Shown here: piece by piece, positions 18,272 through 26,228 of the stretch
How positions within the stretch are numbered: the stretch's first letter is position 1
Layout: each line of letters begins with the position of its first letter
Source of the DNA: Arenimonas sp. GDDSR-1
Lineage (GTDB): Bacteria > Pseudomonadota > Gammaproteobacteria > Xanthomonadales > Xanthomonadaceae
Assembly (NCBI RefSeq): GCF_025980345.1
Contig: NZ_JAPDUI010000020.1
Span: 1-51,416, forward strand
DNA length: 51,416 nucleotides
Reading direction: 5' to 3'
Made by a program: the position numbers and the translations under genes
Notes under the pieces: model-generated
Seen by the model: only the letters and a program-made list of their open reading frames with translations
Database searches by the model: none
What the model was told of the DNA's origin: nothing

Positions 18272-19657
18272 ATGAAGGCCCGTGCGCAGCTCTCGCCCCG
18301 GCAAAGCACCAAGCTGACTCCGCAGCTGCAGCTCGCGCTCAAACTGCTGCAATGCACGCAGACCGAACTCGAGCAGGAAATCGAAAACGCCCTGGCCGCC
18401 AATCCGATGCTGGAACGCGTCGAGGCCGACACCGAGACCACGGCACTGAATGATGCACCGGCCGAGTTTGCCGGAGAAGGCCCCGACGTTGAAGACGTAC
18501 ACGCGGAGACGGATTTCCCGCATACCGCGGCCCCGGAAGCGGAAGAATCGCTCTGGGACGCCCTGCCCGAACCGAAGACCCTGCGCAGCCATCTCGGCGA
18601 GCAGTTGCAGCTGAGCGCCCTGAGCCGACGCGACTTGGCCATCGGCGAAGCCCTGATCGACAGCCTTGATGAGGACGGTTACTGCCAGGCCGGCGCGGAA
18701 GATCTGCGCACCGCCAGCGCACTGGTACCGCCGGCCAATGATGCCGAAATCGAAGCGGTACGCCATCTGATCCAACGCTTCGACCCGGTCGGCGTCGCCT
18801 CGCGCTCGTTGTCCGAATGCCTGCAGGTGCAGCTGACGCAGATTGCCGCGGATCCGGATCTGCTGACGCTCGCCACCGACATCGCCATGCGCCATCTGGA
18901 TGTTCTGGCCAGAGGCGGCGCGGCCGCGGTGGCCAAGGCCGGCGGCTTCGATCCGCTGCGTACCGCCGAAGCCGTGGCCCTGCTGAAAACCCTGGATCCC
19001 AAACCCGGTGCCCTGTTCCAGCATTCGCGCACCGAGTACGTCGAGCCCGACTTTGCCATCGTGGCCCAACGCAACGGCTGGCAGGTACACAGCCTGCGCG
19101 ATGCCGGCCAGCATCTGCGCCTGAATGCCTATTACCTCAAGCTGACCCGCAACAGCCGGGGCGCCGATGCCGCCCATCTGGCCCAGTATCTGCAGGAAGC
19201 GCGCTGGCTGATTGCCGGCATTGCCTCCCGCCGCGACACCCTGCTGAAAGTGGTGAAGGCGGTGGTCCGCAAACAGACGCCGTTTCTGGATTCCGGGCCC
19301 GCGGCGCTGCAGGCCATGAGCATGCGCGAAATCGCCGAAAGCATCGGCTTGCATGAATCGACGGTATCCCGGGCCTGCAGCGGCAAATGGCTGGCCACGC
19401 CGCACGGCATGCTCGAATTGGGCAGTCTGTTCGGCTCCGGCATCACCGATGATTCGGGAACCGTTCAGGCAGCGGGTGCCGTACAGACCCAGATCGCCGC
19501 CCTGATTGCGGCCGAAACCGCCGGCAAGCCGCTCTCGGATGCCAAGCTCGAACAGCTGTTGACCGACCGCGGCCTTCCGGTGGCGCGCCGGACCATTGCC
19601 AAGTACCGGGAAGCCCTCGGCATACCGCCTTCACATCTCCGGAAAAAACCGCAGTAA
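18272..19657 (+). CDS. rpoN: RNA polymerase sigma-54 factor
   Basis: 461 residues. Region I (~1-50) is Gln/Leu-rich (KLTPQLQLALKLLQCTQTELEQEIE), as needed for activator response, and an acidic region II follows (~55-100). The core-binding domain precedes the -12 recognition HTH (MREIAESIGLHESTVSRACSG, ~350-370) and the RpoN box ARRTIAKYRE near the C-terminus. Sigma-54 requires AAA+ enhancer-binding proteins, none of which lie in this window. It is co-oriented with the lpt genes and hpf. Confidence 0.96.
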   Translation: MKARAQLSPRQSTKLTPQLQLALKLLQCTQTELEQEIENALAANPMLERVEADTETTALNDAPAEFAGEGPDVEDVHAETDFPHTAAPEAEESLWDALPEPKTLRSHLGEQLQLSALSRRDLAIGEALIDSLDEDGYCQAGAEDLRTASALVPPANDAEIEAVRHLIQRFDPVGVASRSLSECLQVQLTQIAADPDLLTLATDIAMRHLDVLARGGAAAVAKAGGFDPLRTAEAVALLKTLDPKPGALFQHSRTEYVEPDFAIVAQRNGWQVHSLRDAGQHLRLNAYYLKLTRNSRGADAAHLAQYLQEARWLIAGIASRRDTLLKVVKAVVRKQTPFLDSGPAALQAMSMREIAESIGLHESTVSRACSGKWLATPHGMLELGSLFGSGITDDSGTVQAAGAVQTQIAALIAAETAGKPLSDAKLEQLLTDRGLPVARRTIAKYREALGIPPSHLRKKPQ

Positions 19658-19722
19658 ACGGCCCTGATGGTTTGATTCTTTTTTAACACCGCCTGTGATA
19701 GCGTGGTGATGAAAACCAAAGA

Positions 19723-19729
19723 AGGAGGT
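19723..19729 (+). promoter_or_regulatory. Very strong Shine-Dalgarno of hpf
   Basis: AGGAGGT lies four bases before the hpf ATG (19734). It is a nearly perfect anti-SD match and the strongest ribosome binding site noticed in the window, fitting an abundant ribosome-associated protein. Confidence 0.75.
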
Positions 19730-19733
19730 CACC

Positions 19734-20060
19734 ATGCAACTGCACATCACCGGACACCAGGTCGACGTCACCCCCGCCATCCGCAGCTACGCGGAAGAAA
19801 AAATGGCCCGCATCGGCAAACACTTCGACCATCATCTCGACATCAAGATGATCCTGTCCGTGGACAAGCTCGAGCAGAAAGCCGAAGCCACGCTGCATAC
19901 GCCCGGCAAGAATCACTTCGCTTTCGCCACCGCGCCCGACATGTACGCCGCCATCGATCTGCTGGCCGACAAACTGGACCGGATGGTGGTCAAGAACAAG
20001 GAAAAAATGAAGGACCATCACCGCGGCGAAAGCGCGGCAAAGATGGAAAAATTTGGCTAG
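19734..20060 (+). CDS. hpf: Short-form ribosome hibernation promoting factor
   Basis: 108 residues, the short HPF/YfiA form without the long-form C-terminal dimerisation domain. The family pattern is visible as MQLHITGHQVDVTPAIRSYA at the N-terminus and APDMYAAIDLLADKLDR (~75-91). It binds the 30S A/P sites and promotes 100S ribosome dimers in stationary phase. It follows rpoN after 76 bases; that gap has no strong promoter that I can defend, so read-through from rpoN is likely. In many relatives ptsN comes next; here hprK follows instead. Confidence 0.93.
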   Translation: MQLHITGHQVDVTPAIRSYAEEKMARIGKHFDHHLDIKMILSVDKLEQKAEATLHTPGKNHFAFATAPDMYAAIDLLADKLDRMVVKNKEKMKDHHRGESAAKMEKFG

Positions 20061-20090
20061 AATGAAGGCAGTTTCCCTTATCGGCTGCCC

Positions 20091-21044
20091 ATGAACACCA
20101 GCATCAGCGCCCGCGAGCTGTTCGACCAGTTGCAGCAGACGCTCGCGTTGCGCTGGCTGGCCGGCAAGTCGGGCAAGGATGTCCGCACCGACCGCAATGA
20201 AGTCACTTCCAAACGGCCCTCATTGGCCGGCTATCTGAATGTCATCCATCCCAACAAAGTGCAGATCCTCGGCCTGGCCGAACTGGCCTGGCTCGATCGG
20301 CTGGATGCGCGCCTGCGCTGGGAGAACATCAGCCGGATCATCGAACAGAACCCACTGGCACTGGTCATCAGCCAGAGCCAGCCCTGCCCGGCCGATCTGC
20401 AGCAGGCCTGCGAAGACGCGCAGGTCGCGCTGTGGGTGTCGGACCGGCGCGGTTTCGAATGCCTGAACCTGCTCCAGCATTTCCTGTCGGTGCGCCTTGC
20501 ACCGCAGACCTCGCTGCACGGCGTGTTCATGGAAATCTTCTCGTTCGGCGTGCTGATCACCGGCGAAGCCGGTGCCGGCAAGAGCGAGCTGGCACTGGAA
20601 CTGATCAGCCGCGGCCACCGCCTGGTGGCCGATGACGCGCCCGAATTCACCCAGATCACGCCCAGCATCCTCGAAGGCAGCTGCCCGCCGCTGCTGCAGG
20701 ACATGATGGAAGTGCGCGGCCTGGGCATCATGAACATCCGCCAGATGTTCGGCGACACCTCGGTGAAGAGCAGCAAATACCTGAAACTCATCATCAACCT
20801 GCTGCACTTCCGGCCCGAACACAACAACGCTGATTTCCGTCTGACCGGCACCGCTTCGACGCAGCGCGTGCTCGACATGGATATTCCGGTGTTCAACCTG
20901 CCGGTAGCGCCCGGCCGCAATCTGGCGGTACTGACCGAAGTGGCGGTGCGTCTGCAGATGCTGCGCCAGCAGGGCAAGGACCCGGCCAACGATTTCATGG
21001 CGCGTCACCAGCAGCTGCTCGACAACACGGATGTATCCTCATGA
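20091..21044 (+). CDS. hprK: HPr kinase/phosphorylase
   Basis: 317 residues. The N-terminal HPrK_N domain (~1-130) is followed by the catalytic domain with SLHGVFMEI (His ~143), Walker A GEAGAGKSE (~158-166), RLVADD (~177-182) and the HprK signature EVRGLGIMNI (~207-216). The C-terminal LPVAPGRNLAVL motif is conserved. All residues expected for kinase and phosphorolysis activity appear present. It phosphorylates a serine on HPr; an HPr gene with that serine lies two genes downstream. It overlaps rapZ by 4 bases (ATGA). Confidence 0.95.
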   Translation: MNTSISARELFDQLQQTLALRWLAGKSGKDVRTDRNEVTSKRPSLAGYLNVIHPNKVQILGLAELAWLDRLDARLRWENISRIIEQNPLALVISQSQPCPADLQQACEDAQVALWVSDRRGFECLNLLQHFLSVRLAPQTSLHGVFMEIFSFGVLITGEAGAGKSELALELISRGHRLVADDAPEFTQITPSILEGSCPPLLQDMMEVRGLGIMNIRQMFGDTSVKSSKYLKLIINLLHFRPEHNNADFRLTGTASTQRVLDMDIPVFNLPVAPGRNLAVLTEVAVRLQMLRQQGKDPANDFMARHQQLLDNTDVSS

Positions 21045-21913
21045 GCGGCATGCCGTCCAGCCTGGTCATCGTCAGCGGTCTGTCGGGCTCCGGCAAGAGC
21101 GTGGCGCTGCGTACGCTGGAAGATCTCGGGTTCTACTGCGTCGACAATCTGCCGGCCAACCTGCTGCCGGACTTGGTGCAGAACATGGCCAGCGACGACC
21201 TGCGCCGGCATCGGGTCGCGGTCGGCATCGATGTCCGCAACCTGACCAACGACCTGCGCCTGATCGGCGACCTGCTGACCCGGGTCAAGGCCCAGGGCTT
21301 CGATACCAAGCTGGTGTTCTTCGACACCGACGATGCGGTGCTGATCAAACGGTTTTCCGAAACCCGCCGCAAACATCCGCTGTCCATGCAGGGCTTGCCG
21401 CTGTCCGACGCCATCGCCGAAGAGCGCCGGCAATTGCAGCCGCTGGTGGCGCTGGCCGATCTGGTGGTCGATACCACGGAACTGAATGTGCACCAGCTGC
21501 GCAAACGCGTGCTCGATGAAGTACAGGGCCATGCCCGCAGCAGCATTTCGATCCTGTTCGAGTCCTTCGCCTACAAACGCGGGGTGCCGCCGGACGCCGA
21601 TTTCGTGTTCGATACGCGCTGCCTGCCGAATCCGCACTGGGTACCCGAGCTCCGACCGCTGTCCGGCAAGGATGCGGCGGTGAAAGCCTATTTCGAGGCC
21701 GACCCGCAGGTCGGTACCTATCTGCGGCAGATCACCGGATTCATCGACACCTGGCTTCCCCGCTTCGAGGCCGAGACCCGCAGCTACCTGACGGTGGCTT
21801 TCGGCTGTACCGGCGGCAAGCACCGCTCGGTCTATCTGGCCGAAAGCCTGGCCCGGCACTGCAGTGCCGGCGGGCATGATAAGGTAATGGTGTACCACAG
21901 GGAATTGGAGTGA
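21041..21913 (+). CDS. rapZ: RNase adapter / nucleotide-binding protein RapZ
   Basis: 290 residues. The N-terminal Walker A is SGLSGSGKS (~11-19), with the family mark DLGFYCVDNLP. The C-terminal domain carries FGCTGGKHRSVYLAE (~250-264), the metabolite-sensing region of RapZ. In E. coli RapZ guides RNase E to GlmZ sRNA and senses glucosamine-6-phosphate, tuning amino-sugar and so envelope supply; whether that holds in this lineage is unknown. The gene sits between hprK and HPr with overlapping junctions. Confidence 0.95.
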   Translation: MSGMPSSLVIVSGLSGSGKSVALRTLEDLGFYCVDNLPANLLPDLVQNMASDDLRRHRVAVGIDVRNLTNDLRLIGDLLTRVKAQGFDTKLVFFDTDDAVLIKRFSETRRKHPLSMQGLPLSDAIAEERRQLQPLVALADLVVDTTELNVHQLRKRVLDEVQGHARSSISILFESFAYKRGVPPDADFVFDTRCLPNPHWVPELRPLSGKDAAVKAYFEADPQVGTYLRQITGFIDTWLPRFEAETRSYLTVAFGCTGGKHRSVYLAESLARHCSAGGHDKVMVYHRELE

Positions 21914-21915
21914 CC

Positions 21916-22179
21916 ATGGCGGAACGTAAACTCCTGGTAAGCGCGGACAACGGACTGCATGCGCAGGCGTCTGCGAAAGTCGTGCAGATCCTCAGCCAGT
22001 TCGGCTGCAACGTCAGCTTCACGCTCGGCAGCCGCGAAGTGAATGCCAAGAGCATCATGGGCGTGATGCTGCTGGCGGCCGGACCGGGCCGCGAAATCAC
22101 CGCGCGTGCCGATGGCGAAGATGCCGATAAGGCGCTGGACGCACTGGAAGCCCTGTTTCTGCGGCGCTTCGAAGATTAA
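21916..22179 (+). CDS. HPr-like phosphocarrier with Arg17 replaced by Gln
   Basis: 87 residues from ATG 21916, five bases after a GGAG; a GTG at 21910 overlapping the rapZ stop is the alternative. The alignment to HPr is gap-free at the key sites. The active-site segment reads GLHAQASAK instead of the usual GLHARPA, so His15 is kept while Arg17 is Gln (codon CAG) and Pro18 is Ala. The regulatory segment NAKSIMGVM retains Ser46, the HprK target. Arg17 normally stabilises phospho-His and contacts EI and EIIA, so PEP-dependent phosphotransfer may be weak. hprK lies two genes upstream, but no ptsI, ptsN or EIIA-Man gene is adjacent. A role mainly as a Ser-phosphorylated regulator, as in Bacillus Crh, is my inference. 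Confidence 0.9.
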   Translation: MAERKLLVSADNGLHAQASAKVVQILSQFGCNVSFTLGSREVNAKSIMGVMLLAAGPGREITARADGEDADKALDALEALFLRRFED

Positions 22180-22191
22180 GCGCTTTCCGTC

Positions 22192-22220
22192 TTTTCACCG
22201 CCGCCGATTGCGCGGATAAT
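22192..22220 (+). promoter_or_regulatory. Predicted sigma-70 promoter for mgtE
   Basis: TTTTCA (22192-22197) and GATAAT (22215-22220) are 17 bases apart. The expected start site (~22227) would give a leader of about 20 bases, which suggests mgtE can be transcribed apart from the rpoN-HPr genes. Confidence 0.45.
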
Positions 22221-22245
22221 ACCCGGATTACCGGGAGGGCACTGC

Positions 22246-23613
22246 ATGGTTGAACACGTCCGCCACACCAAGACGGCGCAGCAGTTGCGCCTGCTCTCCG
22301 ACGCGCTCGATTCGGGCCGTCTGGGACCGGTGCGGCGTCTGGTCAACATCCTGTCGCCGGCCGAAATCGGCAACCTGCTGGAATCCCTGCCCGCCGCCAA
22401 ACGCAACATCGTCTGGGGTCTGGTCGATCCGGAAGATGACGGCGAAGTGCTGGTGCATGTCGGCGAGGATGTGCGCGAAAGTCTGATTGCGGAAATGGAC
22501 CAGGACGAAATCATCGCGGCCGTGGAAGATCTCGACCTCGACGATCTGGCCGACCTGATCGACGATCTGCCGGATACGGTCATCGAAGAAGTGCTCAAGT
22601 CGATGGACCGCGACCACCGTGAACGCCTCGAGCAGGCCCTGTCCTATCCCGAGGACTCGGCCGGCCGACTGATGAACACCGACGTCATCACCGTACGCGC
22701 CGACGTCAACATCGATGTGGTGCTGCGCTATCTTCGCCTGCGCGGCGAAATGCCGGAACACACCGACTACCTGTATGTCGTCTCGCGCCGCAACCAGTAC
22801 ATGGGCCGGATCTCGGTCAGCGACCTGCTGACCAAGGACCCGTCGACCGCGATCAACGAACTGATCGACGACGAACAGCCGGGCATCCCGCTGGAAACGC
22901 CGGACAACGAAGTGGCCACGCAGTTCTCCGACCATGACTGGATCTCGGCGCCGGTAGTGGATGCCAACAACATCCTGCTCGGCCGCATCACCATTGATGA
23001 CGTAGTCGATATCATCCGCGGCCAGGCCGAGCATCAGGCCCTGAGCGCGGTCGGCCTGGACGAGGACGAAGATCTGTTCAGCCCGGTTCCGCGTGCCGCC
23101 AAACGCCGGGCGCTGTGGCTGGGCATCAATCTGGCCACCGCCTTTCTCGCCTCCTGGGTCATCGGCCAGTTCGAAGGCACCCTGCAGAAAATCGTACCGC
23201 TCGCCATCCTGATGCCGATCGTGGCCAGCATGGGCGGCGTGGCCGCCACCCAGACCCTGACCCTGATGGTGCGCGGCATCGCGCTCGGCCAGGTCGGCCT
23301 GGGCAATCTGAAAGCCCTGTTCAACAAGGAAACCCTGGTCGGCTTCATCAACGGCATCGTCTGGGCCCTGGTGGTCGGCGTTATTTCGGCATTGTGGTTC
23401 GAGCCGAAAATCGGCATGGTGATTGCCGCCGCCATGCTGATCAATCTGGTCGTCGCTGCACTGGCCGGCGTGGCCGTGCCTTTGCTGCTCAAACGCATGG
23501 ATATCGATCCGGCACTGGCTGGCGGCGTGGTGGTGACCACCGTCACCGATGTGATGGGCTTCCTGGCCTTCCTCGGCCTGGGCACCTGGATCCTGGTCGG
23601 CAGCCCGGCTTAA
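22246..23613 (+). CDS. mgtE: Magnesium transporter MgtE
   Basis: 455 residues. The acidic N domain (~15-130) contains the repeated DLDLDDLADLIDDLPD pattern. Two CBS domains (~135-260) are followed by five predicted membrane helices (~285-455). MgtE is a Mg2+-gated channel whose N and CBS domains close the pore when cytosolic Mg2+ is high. The ATG at 22246 is preceded by GGGAGGG. Placement directly after the HPr gene, where ptsI-mgtE is expected in Xanthomonads, marks the spot where ptsI appears to be missing. Confidence 0.95.
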   Translation: MVEHVRHTKTAQQLRLLSDALDSGRLGPVRRLVNILSPAEIGNLLESLPAAKRNIVWGLVDPEDDGEVLVHVGEDVRESLIAEMDQDEIIAAVEDLDLDDLADLIDDLPDTVIEEVLKSMDRDHRERLEQALSYPEDSAGRLMNTDVITVRADVNIDVVLRYLRLRGEMPEHTDYLYVVSRRNQYMGRISVSDLLTKDPSTAINELIDDEQPGIPLETPDNEVATQFSDHDWISAPVVDANNILLGRITIDDVVDIIRGQAEHQALSAVGLDEDEDLFSPVPRAAKRRALWLGINLATAFLASWVIGQFEGTLQKIVPLAILMPIVASMGGVAATQTLTLMVRGIALGQVGLGNLKALFNKETLVGFINGIVWALVVGVISALWFEPKIGMVIAAAMLINLVVAALAGVAVPLLLKRMDIDPALAGGVVVTTVTDVMGFLAFLGLGTWILVGSPA

Positions 23614-24780
23614 ATGAGCACCGCGGCCCGCGCACCGGCACAGATTCCCCTGGTTCTTGCCGCACTGACGGTCATGGCCATCATGGCCATGCTAATCAGC
23701 GGGCAGAATGCCGAAGCACCGCTGCTGGCCCTGTTTCTGGTCGGCAGCCTGCTCGGCATCGCCCTGTACCACTCCGTATTCGGATTCACCGCCGCATTCC
23801 GACTGCTTCTGGCCGAACAGCGCAGCGCGGGTTTCCGTGCCCAGATGGTGATGCTGGGCAGCGCCTGCCTGCTGTTTTTTCCGGCACTCGCCGGCGGCAC
23901 CTTGTTCGGCCAGCCGGTGCAGGGTTTCGTGTCGCCGGCAGGTGTTTCGGTAGTCATCGGTTCGTTTCTGTTCGGCATCGGCATGCAACTCGGCGGCGGT
24001 TGCGCATCGGGGACCTTGTTTACCGTCGGCGGCGGCAGTACGCGCATGCTGGTCACGCTTTTGTTTTTCATCCTTGGCGCCATGCTGGGCCTGACCCATC
24101 TGGCCTGGTGGAAAACACTGCCGGCCATGGCACCCGCATCGATGATCGATATGCTGGGTTGGCCGGCCGCCCTGCTGCTCAATCTCGGCGTATTCGCCTT
24201 GGCGTATACCACTGCGGCGCGAATCGAACGCCGACGCCACGGCACGGTACAAAGCATCACCGATCAGGGCAGTGCATCCTGGCTGCGCGGACCCTGGCCG
24301 TTGCTGGCCGGCGCCGCGGCGTTGGCCGTACTCAACTTCGCCACGTTGGCACTGGCAGGGCGTCCTTGGGGCGTTACCTCGGCCTTCGCACTGTGGGGTG
24401 GTTCGGTTCTGCAGGGCTTCGGTGTGCCCGTGGGCAGCTGGTCCGGGTTCGATACGCCGGCCATGCAAACCGCACTGGCCGCCGGTCCCTTGGCCGACAT
24501 CACCTCGGTCATGGATTTCGGTATCGTGCTCGGTGCATTGCTGGCCTCGGGACTGGCCGGAAAATTCCTGCCGGTCTGGCGGATTCCGGCATCGCATCTG
24601 CTGGCCAGCGTTGTCGGTGGCCTGCTGCTCGGCTACGGCTCACGCATCGCTTACGGCTGCAACATCGGGGCGTTCTTCAGCGGCATCGCCTCCGGCAGTG
24701 TGCACGGCTGGGTCTGGATCGTGTTCGCATTGATCGGCAACCGCGCCGGCATCGCGTTGCGACCCATGTTCAAACTCTAG
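23614..24780 (+). CDS. YeeE/YedE-family membrane transporter (TsuA-like)
   Basis: 388 residues and largely hydrophobic, with about ten membrane segments arranged as two related halves. The sulfur-transport signature cysteines are present: GGGCASGTLF (Cys ~130) and YGCNIGAFFSG (Cys ~349). Characterised relatives take up thiosulfate through a cysteine relay and usually partner with a TusA-like protein (YeeD). No TusA-like gene is adjacent, so the substrate is uncertain. It starts directly after the mgtE stop. Confidence 0.85.
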   Translation: MSTAARAPAQIPLVLAALTVMAIMAMLISGQNAEAPLLALFLVGSLLGIALYHSVFGFTAAFRLLLAEQRSAGFRAQMVMLGSACLLFFPALAGGTLFGQPVQGFVSPAGVSVVIGSFLFGIGMQLGGGCASGTLFTVGGGSTRMLVTLLFFILGAMLGLTHLAWWKTLPAMAPASMIDMLGWPAALLLNLGVFALAYTTAARIERRRHGTVQSITDQGSASWLRGPWPLLAGAAALAVLNFATLALAGRPWGVTSAFALWGGSVLQGFGVPVGSWSGFDTPAMQTALAAGPLADITSVMDFGIVLGALLASGLAGKFLPVWRIPASHLLASVVGGLLLGYGSRIAYGCNIGAFFSGIASGSVHGWVWIVFALIGNRAGIALRPMFKL

Positions 24781-24795
24781 CGATCGGATGCTGAC

Positions 24796-25059
24796 ATGAG
24801 CCGCCTGCCGTTGGCTTTGGCAGCCCTGAACGCGTTCACGGCACTGCTTTATGGCCTCGATAAAATCGCGGCGCGAAACGGCCGGCGTCGCATCCCCGAA
24901 AACATTCTGCACCTGCTGGCACTGCTCGGCGGCTGGCCGGGCGCCGCGGTGGCGCAACGGCTGTTCCACCACAAAACCGGAAAACGCGCTTTTCAGCGCA
25001 TGTTCGGGGTGACGGTGCTGCTCAATGCGGCGTTCTGGATCTGGTTCATTCGCCGCTAA
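24796..25059 (+). CDS. DUF1294 membrane protein
   Basis: 87 residues with two hydrophobic segments, N-terminal (~4-22) and C-terminal (~70-85). The central DUF1294 pattern is YGLDKIAARNGRRRIPE and LLGGWPGAAVAQRLFHHKT. Function is unknown; in other bacteria the same domain can be fused to a cold-shock domain, which is absent here. It lies 15 bases after the YeeE/YedE gene and convergent with the META gene. Confidence 0.85.
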   Translation: MSRLPLALAALNAFTALLYGLDKIAARNGRRRIPENILHLLALLGGWPGAAVAQRLFHHKTGKRAFQRMFGVTVLLNAAFWIWFIRR

Positions 25060-25096
25060 AACCACCGGCGTGTTTTACGCTTCAAGCGCAGCGAAA

Positions 25097-25447
25097 TCAT
25101 TGAGCGCGTTTGAACACCAATCGACGACCGTCCGCACCTTGGATTTCCAGTGTCCCGTCCTTCACGCTCATGGCCTTGACGGCATTGAGGGTCTTGAAGA
25201 AATCCTGCTCGGCCTGCATCAGTTCCGGCGGTCCGGCCATCATGGTCGAACCGACCGGTGCGGCAATGATGGCCTCGCCTTCGATTTTCAGTTGGCCGAA
25301 GTAGCGGTTGACCGGGGCCTGACCGGCGAACTTTCCGTCCGGTTGGATTTCAAGGGTCACGCCGCCTTCGCGCATGGCGGTCGGTGCGGGTTGGCCATGC
25401 AGACTGGTCAATTGCCATTTGCCGGATACATCGCTCATCGCCATCAC
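25097..25447 (-). CDS. META/HslJ-domain protein, separated by a frameshift from its lipoprotein signal peptide
   Basis: This frame encodes a complete META domain of about 110 residues: VSGKWQLTSLHG, FAGQAPVNRYFGQ, the conserved STMMAGPPELMQAEQ segment, and a final RLVFKR. META/HslJ proteins are envelope proteins, usually lipoproteins, linked to heat shock, novobiocin resistance or motility; their biochemistry is poorly defined. The first possible start (GTG 25447, or ATG 25444 or 25438) has no ribosome binding site. Immediately upstream, in the frame one base off, lies a well-formed lipoprotein signal peptide with a strong SD. The gene therefore looks interrupted by a one-base insertion (or two-base deletion) near 25430-25448, unless this is a sequencing error. 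Confidence 0.75.
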   Translation of the reverse strand: MMAMSDVSGKWQLTSLHGQPAPTAMREGGVTLEIQPDGKFAGQAPVNRYFGQLKIEGEAIIAAPVGSTMMAGPPELMQAEQDFFKTLNAVKAMSVKDGTLEIQGADGRRLVFKRAQ

Positions 25448-25493
25448 AGGCGGACAGCAAGGTCATCAGAAGCACCAAGATCAATTTGTTCAC
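25350..25493 (-). pseudogene. 5' fragment of the META lipoprotein gene: SD, GTG and lipobox in a shifted frame
   Basis: An AGGAG stands seven bases before GTG 25493. The 47-codon frame begins (M)NKLILVLLMTLLSACDG, with a charged start, a hydrophobic core and an LSAC lipobox. It then runs out of frame into the META coding region and ends at a TGA (25350-25352). The fragment shows what the intact gene would have encoded: an acylated META lipoprotein. Confidence 0.7.
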
Positions 25494-25544
25494 TGCACTT
25501 CTCCTTAGTCGGGGCGGACATGACGACAGTATAAGACAAGGCGC

Positions 25545-26228
25545 TCAGTTGCCCGCACGCTCGACCAGGGTCAAGGCGACTTTATCGCGCAGATAGGTCG
25601 GCTCAATCTGCTCGGGCGGTAATCCCCGTCCGTTTTGGTACGCGAATTCGGTTAACTGCAATAGCGCTTCCGGCTGCGGCAATGCGTCCGCATCAATTCG
25701 CTGCAAGACGGCGGTGAAGGCTGTGGGCAGCAATGCGGCATACGCCCCAAACGCCGAGCCGACGCCAATCCAATCGCCGGCAAACGGCAAGGCGATGTCA
25801 TCCGGCTTGAGCAGACGCTCCGGAACCAGGGCCTCGGCAATGCCCTGGCGCTTCTGGTAATAACCGACATAACACTCGCCCATGCGTGCGTCCATGGCCA
25901 CCGCCATCGGACCGTCATGATCCTGCGCTTGGGCAATCGCGGCCAAGGTCGAAATCGGTACCACCGGAAGATTCAAGGCCAAGGCCATGCCCTGCGCCAA
26001 CGAGACGGCCAAACGCACACCGGTAAAAGCGCCCGGACCGATTCCCACGCCGATGGCCTGCAGTGCGGACTTGCTCAGTCCGGCCTGCGCCAGCAGTTGA
26101 TCGCTCCAGGGCAGCACACAGTCCGTGTGCCGGCGCGGGGTCAGTTCGAAGCGGCCGAAATGCCGGCCGCCGGCCGCAACGCCCACGGCGCAGGCTTCGG
26201 TGCTGGTATCCAGGACAAGAAGATTCAT
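25545..26228 (-). CDS. tsaB: tRNA threonylcarbamoyladenosine biosynthesis protein TsaB
   Basis: 227 residues of the ASKHA fold. The N-terminus MNLLVLDTSTEACAVG and the motif GPGAFTGVRLAVSLAQG (~65-81) are diagnostic. TsaB is an inactive paralogue of TsaD and scaffolds the TsaBDE complex that makes t6A37 in ANN-decoding tRNAs. Its ATG overlaps the yoaA stop (26225-26228), the same yoaA-tsaB neighbourhood as in E. coli. Confidence 0.95.
   Translation of the reverse strand: MNLLVLDTSTEACAVGVAAGGRHFGRFELTPRRHTDCVLPWSDQLLAQAGLSKSALQAIGVGIGPGAFTGVRLAVSLAQGMALALNLPVVPISTLAAIAQAQDHDGPMAVAMDARMGECYVGYYQKRQGIAEALVPERLLKPDDIALPFAGDWIGVGSAFGAYAALLPTAFTAVLQRIDADALPQPEALLQLTEFAYQNGRGLPPEQIEPTYLRDKVALTLVERAGN

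Noticed and set aside
22222-22235. A CCCGG-ATTA-CCGGG hairpin overlapping the mgtE ribosome binding site, considered as a Mg2+-sensing leader.
   Set aside because: The predicted mgtE transcript would start near 22227, inside the hairpin, and the leader is far too short for an M-box or similar riboswitch.
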